From the NCBI GenBank assembly GCA_903925015.1, contig CAIYDY010000377.1, positions 1 through 50,561 of the forward strand: a DNA stretch of 50,561 nucleotides. The letters run 5' to 3'. Both the position numbers and the translations under genes were made by a program. Shown piece after piece: positions 1 through 6,259 of this stretch (its first letter is position 1; every line of letters starts with the position of its first letter). The notes under the pieces were generated by a model that ran no database searches, was not told the origin of the DNA, and saw only the letters and a program-made list of their open reading frames with translations. Origin of the DNA: an uncultured Acidobacteriia bacterium (lineage in GTDB: Bacteria; Acidobacteriota; Terriglobia; Bryobacterales; Bryobacteraceae).

Positions 1-26
1 CGTTCTAACGGAGGCACCGGCGCAGT

Positions 27-69
27 ACGCGGAACGGCCCACCTGCAAAGGTGGGCCGTTCCGCGTTTT
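27..69 (+). terminator. Rho-independent terminator of a gene upstream of the window
   Basis: A perfect 18-bp inverted repeat (27-44 pairing with 49-66) encloses a GCAA loop and runs into TTTT at 66-69. The stem is GC-rich and the loop is of the stable GNRA type. It lies before the first gene of the window on the same strand, so it most likely ends a plus-strand transcript that enters from the left. Confidence 0.85.
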
Positions 70-92
70 GAGTCCTGTAGAATCAACCTAAA

Positions 93-710
93 ATGAAAAG
101 TCTACTTGCGGTTCTGCTCCTTCAGGCGGCACTTGCCGCCCAGCAACCCCGACTGCCCCAGTTGAAACTGGATGACACCTCGGGGCAGCAGCGATTGCTG
201 GCGGAGCAGATGCTGAAACAGACGCGTTCGGGTCTCACCGGGCCGTTCAACGCGATGCTGCGTAGTCCCGAGATGTCGAAGGGCCTGATGGACTTGTACC
301 TCTATTTCCGCTACAAGACGGCGCTGCCGAGGAATCTGGTGGAGATCGCGATCCTGGTGACAGGACGGGAATGGTCCGCACCGTTCGAGTGGTACATGCA
401 CTACCCGATGGCCATCGCGGAAGGAGTGTCGCCGGAACTCCTGGCCGAGTTGCGGGAGGGCCGGCGTCCGAAAACAATGACCCCGGAAGAGGCCTCGGTC
501 TACGACTTTTCGACAGAATTGCTCCGCACGCGCCGGGTTACCGACGGAACCTACGACAAGGCGCTGAAGCTGTTCGGGGAGACGAATGTGGTGGATTTGA
601 CGTCCTTGGTATCCACCTATTCGGCCTACGCAGCACTATTGAATGTGAGTCGGCAACCGACGCCTGTTGCCGAGGGGGCACGGGCTCTGCCCGTGTTGCC
701 CTCCCCGTAA
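93..710 (+). CDS. Secreted carboxymuconolactone decarboxylase-like protein
   Basis: This 205-residue protein belongs to the carboxymuconolactone decarboxylase/AhpD-like superfamily. Residues 1-16 form a short signal peptide ending in Ala residues, so the mature protein is probably periplasmic. The core carries the pattern RNLVEIAILVTGREWSA followed by FEWYMH, typical of the non-redox branch: the two cysteines of AhpD are absent, while the Glu and His are kept. Known members act on lactones or as cofactor-free decarboxylases, but the substrate here cannot be read from sequence. The SDR gene begins 26 nt downstream, so the two may share a pathway. The last codons contain a GC hairpin (7-bp stem CACGGGC/GCCCGTG) without a U-tract. 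Confidence 0.8.
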   Translation: MKSLLAVLLLQAALAAQQPRLPQLKLDDTSGQQRLLAEQMLKQTRSGLTGPFNAMLRSPEMSKGLMDLYLYFRYKTALPRNLVEIAILVTGREWSAPFEWYMHYPMAIAEGVSPELLAELREGRRPKTMTPEEASVYDFSTELLRTRRVTDGTYDKALKLFGETNVVDLTSLVSTYSAYAALLNVSRQPTPVAEGARALPVLPSP

Positions 711-724
711 AGCTATCCTCCCGG

Positions 725-730
725 TAAAAT
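725..730 (+). promoter_or_regulatory. -10 hexamer of a probable leaderless promoter
   Basis: TAAAAT lies exactly 6 nt before the ATG at 737. No purine-rich ribosome binding site fits between them, so transcription would begin at or next to the start codon. The same spacing occurs before metF and before the lipoprotein gene at 45097. No convincing -35 box is seen. Confidence 0.45.
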
Positions 731-736
731 GGTTCC

Positions 737-1537
737 ATGCGAAAGCCGAGACTCGAAGGGAAAGTTGTGGTAGTGACGGGTGCCGCGCAGGGCATCGGAT
801 TCGGGATTTCGGAGATGATTGCCGACGAAGGCGCATCCGTCGTTGTCTCCGACATCAACGTGGAGAAGGGCGAGGCTGCTGCGGCAAAGTTCCGCGAGGC
901 GGGTGGTAAGGCCATTTTCGTGCGTGCCGACGTCGCCAGCGAATCCGATTGCGCAGCGCTGATGCAGACTGCGGCGGATATGTTCGGACGTCTGGACGGC
1001 CTTGTAAACAACGCTGGATGGTATCCACGCTCCGGCTTGGAACAGACCACCACGGAATTCTGGGACAAGATCCAAGACATCAACCTGCGGGGCCCTTTCT
1101 ACTGCTGCAAGTACGCCGTTCCGCTAATGCGGGCGGCTGGTGGTGGCAGCGTGGTCAACATGGGGTCGATCAACGGCATCCAGGGTCTTCCCAATTTGGT
1201 GGCCTATGCGTCGGCCAAGGGCGGACTGCTTACCATGACCAAGACGCTTGCCGGCGCGTACGCCCGCCAGCGGATCCGGTTCAACTATCTGATTCCAGGC
1301 TGGGTACTGAGCGAAGGCGAGATCGCATTGCACGCAGCCAACGGCCACTCGCTCGAATCGCTGCAGCGCACCGGCGAATCCTTGACGCTGGGGCGGCACC
1401 AGACGCCGCTTGATTCCGCATATGCGGCGGTGTACCTTTTGTCGGACGAATCGGTGCAAGTGACCGGAACTGTGCTGAATGTGGATGCTGGAGCCAGTTC
1501 GTTGCCGATCCAGTCGGCAGACCTCTACGTGGGATAG
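737..1537 (+). CDS. Short-chain dehydrogenase/reductase (SDR)
   Basis: This is a 266-residue classical SDR. The cofactor loop reads TGAAQGIG at about residues 15-22, followed by the NNAG motif and the catalytic Tyr-Lys pair in YASAK. An Asp after the second beta strand (VVSDIN) favours NAD(H) over NADP(H). The protein should be cytosolic and interconvert an alcohol and a ketone or aldehyde; the substrate is unknown. The stop is only 8 nt before the PhnZ-like gene, whose ribosome binding site lies in that gap, so the two are almost certainly co-transcribed. The SDR may supply or consume the product of that oxygenase, which is inference. The start is supported by a -10 hexamer 6 nt upstream. 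Confidence 0.9.
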   Translation: MRKPRLEGKVVVVTGAAQGIGFGISEMIADEGASVVVSDINVEKGEAAAAKFREAGGKAIFVRADVASESDCAALMQTAADMFGRLDGLVNNAGWYPRSGLEQTTTEFWDKIQDINLRGPFYCCKYAVPLMRAAGGGSVVNMGSINGIQGLPNLVAYASAKGGLLTMTKTLAGAYARQRIRFNYLIPGWVLSEGEIALHAANGHSLESLQRTGESLTLGRHQTPLDSAYAAVYLLSDESVQVTGTVLNVDAGASSLPIQSADLYVG

Positions 1538-1545
1538 GAGCAGAC

Positions 1546-2112
1546 ATGACGAACGTGGACGCGGTAATTGACGACGTTTTTGCACTGATGCGCGACACGG
1601 GCGGGGAGCAGTATTTCGGGGAGGCCGTCACCAAGTTGGGGCACGCCGAGCAGTGCGCCTGGTGTGCCCGGCAGGCCGGGGCCGACGAAGAGTTGGTCTT
1701 GGCAGCGTTGCTGCACGACATCGGCCACTTGCTGGATGAACCGGACACGATCCGGGACGCGCGTGTTGGAGTGGTCAACCATGACGACATCGGTCGGGAC
1801 TGGCTGCTCGCGCGCGGGTTTTCACAACGCCTGGCAGAACTTGTGGGCGGACATGTGGATGCCAAGCGATACTTGACCGCGACCAACGACGCATACATGG
1901 ACCGGCTATCCCCAGCGAGCAAAGAGACGCTGAAGCTACAGGGGGGGCCGATGGACAAAGATGCCGCCGCCGAATTCGGGCTACACCCAGAGCTGCGGGA
2001 TATGTTGCGGTTGCGGTCTTGGGATGAAATGGCGAAGGAGCCGGAATGGACGGGCCCCGAACTGGAATCCTATCGGGGAATGTTGCTCCGGCACTTGGAC
2101 GGACGAATTTGA
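1546..2112 (+). CDS. PhnZ/TmpB-like HD-domain mixed-valence diiron oxygenase
   Basis: This 188-residue HD-domain protein matches PhnZ, the oxygenase that cleaves the C-P bond of 2-amino-1-hydroxyethylphosphonate to glycine and phosphate. As I recall PhnZ, its iron ligands are H34, H58, D59, H80, H104 and D161, with Y24 and E27 acting in the pocket. All have counterparts exactly one residue earlier here: H33, H57, D58, H79, H103, D160, Y23 (QYFGE) and E26. The long shared stretches HAEQCAW, LAALLHDIGH, GHVDAKRYL and LQGGPMD also fit that family rather than nucleotide-cleaving HD hydrolases. A GGAG ribosome site precedes ATG. The usual partner dioxygenase PhnY is not adjacent; an SDR is. The true substrate may be a hydroxyphosphonate or another 1-hydroxy compound. 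Confidence 0.8.
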   Translation: MTNVDAVIDDVFALMRDTGGEQYFGEAVTKLGHAEQCAWCARQAGADEELVLAALLHDIGHLLDEPDTIRDARVGVVNHDDIGRDWLLARGFSQRLAELVGGHVDAKRYLTATNDAYMDRLSPASKETLKLQGGPMDKDAAAEFGLHPELRDMLRLRSWDEMAKEPEWTGPELESYRGMLLRHLDGRI

Positions 2113-2115
2113 TTT

Positions 2116-2445
2116 CTAGATGGAAAACCGCTTGGCAGCTTGGTGGGCGGCGGTTCTAACAACGGATAGCGGGTTCGGCGCAATTTTCCACTTCTGCTGG
2201 CTAATGGCCTCTGAAACGGCTGGGGCCATCTCCACGGGCATATTGACCACATCCTTGACAAAAGCCAAGAATTCTGGGGCGTCCTGCTGAAATTGGCTGG
2301 CCTGTTCGATTTGCAAGTAGCCAGCTGGCTTGGTCGCCGTGCGGGTTGGTGCGTAGGAGGTTTGTGGAGCAATTGTGGGTGCGCGCGGGTCCAAGAACCT
2401 AGAGACCTTGCCGCGCTTGTTGTTCTTGCCGTTGTACATGCTCAC
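2116..2445 (-). CDS. Small hypothetical protein downstream of tRNA-Asp
   Basis: This is an unrecognised open frame of 109 codons, converging on the PhnZ-like gene with a 3-nt gap. It starts GTG-AGC-ATG, so initiation could be at 2445 or at the ATG ending at 2439. No good ribosome site is seen at normal spacing. The N-terminus is basic ([12 protein letters not shown]), the middle is polar and the C-terminal half is predicted helical ([15 protein letters not shown]). No signal peptide or membrane segment is visible. Base composition is a little more AT-rich than its neighbours. It sits directly past the 3' end of tRNA-Asp, a common place for acquired genes. It could be a spurious frame. Confidence 0.45.
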   Translation of the reverse strand: MSMYNGKNNKRGKVSRFLDPRAPTIAPQTSYAPTRTATKPAGYLQIEQASQFQQDAPEFLAFVKDVVNMPVEMAPAVSEAISQQKWKIAPNPLSVVRTAAHQAAKRFSI

Positions 2446-2502
2446 AGATGAACTGCGACGAACGTCCTTGGAGAGAGAGAAAATAATGAAACCAGGAAAG
2501 AG

Positions 2503-2579
<77 letters not shown>

Positions 2580-2778
2580 GCACTGCATCGGAACTCTTTA
2601 ATAGTAACACGGGTGCAACCCAAAACAAAAGGACCCTGGCGCGGTTTCTCGCTCGATCAGGGTCTGAAGGCGAAAATAACCGGTTCCGAAGGGGCGGGCA
2701 GCGCTTGGTGGCTGATTGGGGTTCCAATTTTCATGAGACACTGAAGTCTGCGGCCCCAATTCCGCGGAGGTTCGCCCC

Positions 2779-3078
2779 ATGGCACAGCACCGCGCCGATA
2801 CACCGTTCGACCACATCGAAAGCTCCCTCGAATTCGTAGCCCTGTTGGGCGAGGCAATCCGCGACACGGTGGTTGAAATCGAGGCCGACGTAGCGGCAGC
2901 CGAAACGCAAGGCGCTTCAAGGCGGGTGGAGGCACTCCAACTGGTCCACTTCAAGCTCACCAAATTGGACGGCCACGTGGGGTCGAGCCATCGGATTTTG
3001 AACGACCTACGGACACTCCGGCGCCTTCTTCTTGAGGAACGCACACTTGCCAAATGCTCCCAGGGGACAACCCCGTAG
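2779..3078 (+). CDS. Small helical hypothetical protein
   Basis: This 99-residue protein is not recognised. GGAGG lies about 9 nt before the ATG, which supports it as a real gene. The sequence is almost entirely predicted helix: acidic in the first half (DTVVEIEADVAAAE), with a repeating hydrophobic pattern and leucine-rich basic stretches near the end (LNDLRTLRRLLLEE). It resembles a short four-helix or coiled-coil cytosolic protein. There is no signal peptide or Cys cluster; one Cys lies near the C-terminus. It is isolated between the tRNA and the CarD-like gene, with an 8-bp hairpin just past its stop. Confidence 0.65.
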   Translation: MAQHRADTPFDHIESSLEFVALLGEAIRDTVVEIEADVAAAETQGASRRVEALQLVHFKLTKLDGHVGSSHRILNDLRTLRRLLLEERTLAKCSQGTTP

Positions 3079-3088
3079 ACGCATCCGA

Positions 3089-3107
3089 TACACCTTGCCA
3101 AGGTGTA
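3089..3107 (+). other. Hairpin downstream of the small helical gene
   Basis: TACACCTT (3089-3096) and AAGGTGTA (3100-3107) form an 8-bp perfect stem with a GCC loop. A second 6-bp hairpin (CGCACC/GGTGCG) follows at 3143-3157. Neither is followed by a U-tract, so they are weak terminators at best or structured leader elements of the CarD-like transcript. Confidence 0.4.
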
Positions 3108-3205
3108 CGGCAATTCGGCTCGCCCTATCGAAAGTACAGGGGCGCACCAAGGGTGCGTGGCCTTAGCACAAAAGTGTTTCAGATTCATAAGTTTGCGATA
3201 GGCAC

Positions 3206-3235
3206 TTGACAAAGAAATTGGACCCTGCCTATCAT
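3206..3235 (+). promoter_or_regulatory. Sigma-70-type promoter of the carD-like gene
   Basis: A perfect -35 box TTGACA (3206-3211) is separated by 18 nt from a -10-like TATCAT (3230-3235). The expected transcript would have a leader of about 60 nt before the ATG at 3303. This is the best consensus promoter I found in the window. Confidence 0.7.
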
Positions 3236-3302
3236 AGGTTGCTCGTAGCAGTTAAAGTTTTTTCATGTCCACCGGTGGTAACGTTTTGGGGGCTCTCTAC
3301 GT

Positions 3303-3815
3303 ATGATGACCTTCGCAGTCGGTGAAAAGGTGGTCTACCCGAATCAAGGGGTTGGCACCATCGAAAACATCAGCACCCGCTACTTCGAACAGCGGCCGGA
3401 GCAGTTTTATCTCCTCCGTCTTTTTTGTTCGAGTATGACGGTCATGGTTCCGTTCTCGAACGCCGAGTCAATCGGCCTTCGAAAACTCTCAAAGAACACG
3501 GACGTCGCAAATGTCCTGGCCTATTTGGCCGGGCCGTCGTTCGAAAACCTACAGGACTGGAAAGTCCGCTTCAAAATTAACAGCGAGAAGATGCTGACCG
3601 GCAGCCTCCTCCAAATCGCGGAAGTCTTCAAGCAACTGGTTCGACTGCAAGCGGACAAGCCGCTGTCGTTCCGGGAAAAGAAGATGCTCGACCGAGCCCG
3701 CACCATGCTCATATCGGAAGTCTCCCAAGCCCGGAATTCATCCGAGCCAGAGGCGATCCAGCTGATGGAAACCGCGCTATCCTCCGCCGGATTCCATTTC
3801 CCCGAGCCGGCCTAA
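3303..3815 (+). CDS. CarD/CdnL-like transcription factor
   Basis: This 170-residue protein has the CarD/CdnL architecture: an N-terminal Tudor-like RNA polymerase interaction domain (FAVGEKVVYPNQGVGTIENI through about residue 65, including the typical VMVPFSNAESIGLR strand) and a helical C-terminal domain ending near residue 160. CarD proteins bind the RNAP beta subunit and stabilise open complexes at promoters, including those of rRNA genes. The second domain keeps LSFREKKMLDRARTMLISE, close to the family pattern. Length matches the family. The gene starts ATG-ATG, so initiation at 3306 is also possible. It is monocistronic behind a strong consensus promoter, in keeping with high constitutive expression. 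Confidence 0.9.
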   Translation: MMTFAVGEKVVYPNQGVGTIENISTRYFEQRPEQFYLLRLFCSSMTVMVPFSNAESIGLRKLSKNTDVANVLAYLAGPSFENLQDWKVRFKINSEKMLTGSLLQIAEVFKQLVRLQADKPLSFREKKMLDRARTMLISEVSQARNSSEPEAIQLMETALSSAGFHFPEPA

Positions 3816-3881
3816 CAGCCCCACCGACTCCCCCGCAAACCATTTCCGCACCAAGCCGGGCGTATCTCTTTAGTGGAACCA

Positions 3882-3887
3882 TATACT
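3882..3887 (+). promoter_or_regulatory. Possible -10 hexamer before coxB
   Basis: TATACT lies 5 nt before the TTG at 3893. Because a stop codon (TAA at 3887-3889) closes the frame just upstream, this TTG is the first possible start. The spacing would give a nearly leaderless transcript. No -35 box is clear. Confidence 0.35.
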
Positions 3888-3892
3888 AAAGG

Positions 3893-4672
3893 TTGCTGCT
3901 CGGCCTTTTGCTTGTCATTTTAACCCTCGCTTGTTGCGCACCTTTCGCGCTGCATCCTGCTTTCCTGCACGCCGGATGGTTCCCCCTCGCCATTACGAAC
4001 GAGGCCTTGCAGTATGACCGCCAATTCGGGTGGACGCTATGGATTTGCGGTGTCCTGTTCGTCGCATTGCAATTGCTGCTGGCGTCGACTATAGTGCGGC
4101 GGTCCAAGCGGGCTGCGGCGATTCCCGTGGAGGTTGAATCGCGGCTGGAGTTGGGGTGGACGGTTGCCGCCGTCGTGCTCTTCGTCGCGATTGCGTTGGC
4201 GGGGTCAAGGACTTGGGCGAAGGTGCCTGTGCGGGACGAAGGCAGGGAGACGATCGAAGTCTACGCCCACCAGTTTGCTTGGAATTTCCGGTACTCGGGA
4301 CCGGACGGGCGCTTCGGGCGAACCACAATCGACCAAATCAGCGATTCCGGCGGGAATCCATTCGGCATCGACCCTGCGGACAAGCGCGGCGCGGACGACG
4401 TGGTGACGGCCACGTTGCGGGTGCCTGTGGGGCGCGACGTCCTATTGATTTTGAAGTCGCGGGATGTGATCCACGATTTTTTTGTGCGGGAATTGCGGAC
4501 AAAGCAGGACGTGGTGCCGGGCATGGAGATTCCGTTGGAGATCCACTTGGACCGGGCAGGCGAATATGAGATCGCTTGCGCGGAATTGTGCGGACTGGGG
4601 CACAGCCAGATGAGGAGTTTGCTCATCGCCATGCCCCAGGAGGATTACGACCGGTGGAAGCGGGGGGAGTAA
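3893..4672 (+). CDS. coxB: Orphan cytochrome c oxidase subunit II (CuA protein)
   Basis: This 259-residue protein is a heme-copper oxidase subunit II. A first hydrophobic stretch (residues 2-20) may be a signal sequence; two further membrane segments follow at about 46-66 and 85-106. The rest is a periplasmic cupredoxin domain. The CuA site is complete: the upstream His in VIHDFF and the loop CAELCGLGHSQM with two Cys, Glu, His and Met. It accepts electrons from cytochrome c. The start is a TTG, because the frame is closed just upstream; TTG at 3908 is an alternative. No subunit I, III or assembly gene is next to it: the neighbours are a CarD-like gene and, convergently, an unknown protein. 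Either the oxidase genes lie elsewhere or it serves another copper enzyme. Confidence 0.88.
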   Translation: MLLGLLLVILTLACCAPFALHPAFLHAGWFPLAITNEALQYDRQFGWTLWICGVLFVALQLLLASTIVRRSKRAAAIPVEVESRLELGWTVAAVVLFVAIALAGSRTWAKVPVRDEGRETIEVYAHQFAWNFRYSGPDGRFGRTTIDQISDSGGNPFGIDPADKRGADDVVTATLRVPVGRDVLLILKSRDVIHDFFVRELRTKQDVVPGMEIPLEIHLDRAGEYEIACAELCGLGHSQMRSLLIAMPQEDYDRWKRGE

Positions 4673-4687
4673 GAGGCTACCAACTGA

Positions 4688-5443
4688 CTACTGGACGTGC
4701 ATGTTGAATTCGGGCGACGGGGCAATACCGGTGGCTTGGAAGAAAAACCAAAAGTCCTTCCCGCTATCCTGATCATCTCGGACAACCATCGGCGTCAGGG
4801 CTGAGGCTGCGCTGTTGAGAAAACTGGAGGGGGACGCCCAGACAGTGGTTTGGCGGTTTAGGTCGAAAACCACATACGGCTTAGCCGCAGCTCCGGTGAC
4901 AAAAACGATGGAATCTCCAAAGGAGATATTCATCGGGAACGGGTACGCGGTGCCGGTCTTGCCGTACTGCCATGTTGCGGACTTTCCCGAAATATTCCAA
5001 GTCACCGTGTATGTCGGATCGGTCGTTCCAGCCGTAAGCGATTTCTCTAAGTCCAACGCCGCCTGCTCGTCATTTCCAGATTGGATGTCTGGATCCACCA
5101 CCACGCCCAAACCATCTACACTTAGGCTCCACTTCACGCTGTCCTGAATGGATCGGACCTGTAGGAAATCGCTGGTACCTCCCGGTACCGCCAAATTGTC
5201 AACGCCGAAAAAGCTGGTATTTGGCGGTCCACCGGCGTTCGTGTTAAACGAAAGTTTGTATGGCGGGGTAGTCCGGGAGAACTGGGAGTTGACCACGACG
5301 ACCCAGCCAATGTGGTCCCCAACCTGAACCCGCAGTTTGTCAGGGGCTGGCTGCCCGCCCTGCAAGTAGAGGAATGAACTGGTATTGGTGGTACCGTCCG
5401 GGTTGAAGCCCACCACCACTTGGATGAGATATGTTTCAGACAT
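4688..5443 (-). CDS. Unknown beta-rich protein, paralogue of the gene upstream
   Basis: This 251-residue protein is of unknown family. It aligns along its whole length with the preceding gene product. Shared marks are the N-terminal PDGT turn, a VQVGDHIGW strand, FFGVDNLAVPGGTSDFL, the WASPSSF loop and the C-terminal RDDQDSGKDFWFFFQA. The pattern of alternating hydrophobics suggests two beta-sandwich domains of about 110 residues with a spacer. There is no signal peptide or membrane segment, so it should be cytosolic. It is the last gene of the kinase operon, 24 nt after its paralogue. It may be a phosphorylation target or reader of that kinase, which is inference. The relative lacks the acidic spacer DEQAALDLEKSL found here. 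Confidence 0.75.
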   Translation of the reverse strand: MSETYLIQVVVGFNPDGTTNTSSFLYLQGGQPAPDKLRVQVGDHIGWVVVVNSQFSRTTPPYKLSFNTNAGGPPNTSFFGVDNLAVPGGTSDFLQVRSIQDSVKWSLSVDGLGVVVDPDIQSGNDEQAALDLEKSLTAGTTDPTYTVTWNISGKSATWQYGKTGTAYPFPMNISFGDSIVFVTGAAAKPYVVFDLNRQTTVWASPSSFLNSAASALTPMVVRDDQDSGKDFWFFFQATGIAPSPEFNMHVQ

Positions 5444-5467
5444 GTTTTCCTCGTTGTTTCCAGGCTG

Positions 5468-6259
5468 CTAGACCATCACCATGGTGCAAATGTCAGAACT
5501 GCCGCTGGCATTGTCCGCTTTGAGCACGAAGCAGAACTGGCCTCCGCTGTCCTTGTCATCCTTGATTTCCATCAGGCCAGATCCGGGGACAAGGATTTCC
5601 ACATCCGCCTTGTTGAACGGCGAGGGCCATGTCACCTCTTTTTCGCCATTCTGCCCGAACCGGATCGCCAGATTGGTGGCTCCGCTCGCTTGGACCGAGA
5701 CTTGGTCGTCGGAATTGACGGTCATAATCCGATTGGCAACGGAACAGCCCGCTGCGTCGAGGACCGTTACCGCAGGGGTAGCAATATTCCCCCAAAGAAT
5801 GGAATACTTCGGCTGAGTGAGGGAAATAGACCCCACGCCATTGCCGTGGATGCGAATGTCGCTATCAAATCCCGAACCGATCTTCCGGGGTAGGACAGGC
5901 GAAACAAAATCCCGTCCGGTGATATCCGTTATTTTCCAGTCGGATTGGTGATCCAAGATGTCCAATACGGAAAGGAAGGCACTCGTACCTCCGCGTGGAA
6001 CTGGGAGCCTATCAACGCCGAACATTTGTCGGTTCGCGAATTTGATGAGGAAAGGTGGGGTCAGGGCGGTTCTGCTACCCGGTTCGACCAACTCGACCCG
6101 CCACGCGACCGTGTCTCCCGCACCCACCTGGAGTATGTCGCCGGTCGGATATCTTGTATCCGACAGGTAGGACACGACCGTATTGCTTGCCGTGCCATCC
6201 GGATACACCGTAATCTTCACCTTGATCAGATTTGTTTGGTCGGCTCTAATTGCGCTCAT
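5468..6259 (-). CDS. Unknown beta-rich protein in the kinase operon
   Basis: This 263-residue protein is not recognised. It is a full-length paralogue of the next gene. Two beta-rich halves are visible: residues 8-115 (LIKVKITVYPDGT, VGAGDTVAWRV, MFGVDRLPVPRGGTSAFL) and about 145-263 (TWPSPF, then IKDDKDSGGQFCFVLKA). It lacks a signal peptide and is probably cytosolic. Its start lies 14 nt inside the 3' end of the kinase gene, so translation is probably coupled. The DD.DSG motif before the last strands is the most conserved feature of the pair and could bind metal or a phosphoryl group, but nothing in the sequence proves this. Confidence 0.78.
   Translation of the reverse strand: MSAIRADQTNLIKVKITVYPDGTASNTVVSYLSDTRYPTGDILQVGAGDTVAWRVELVEPGSRTALTPPFLIKFANRQMFGVDRLPVPRGGTSAFLSVLDILDHQSDWKITDITGRDFVSPVLPRKIGSGFDSDIRIHGNGVGSISLTQPKYSILWGNIATPAVTVLDAAGCSVANRIMTVNSDDQVSVQASGATNLAIRFGQNGEKEVTWPSPFNKADVEILVPGSGLMEIKDDKDSGGQFCFVLKADNASGSSDICTMVMV

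Noticed and set aside
661-708. GC hairpin at the end of the first gene as terminator
   Set aside because: The stem lies inside the coding sequence and has no U-tract after it.
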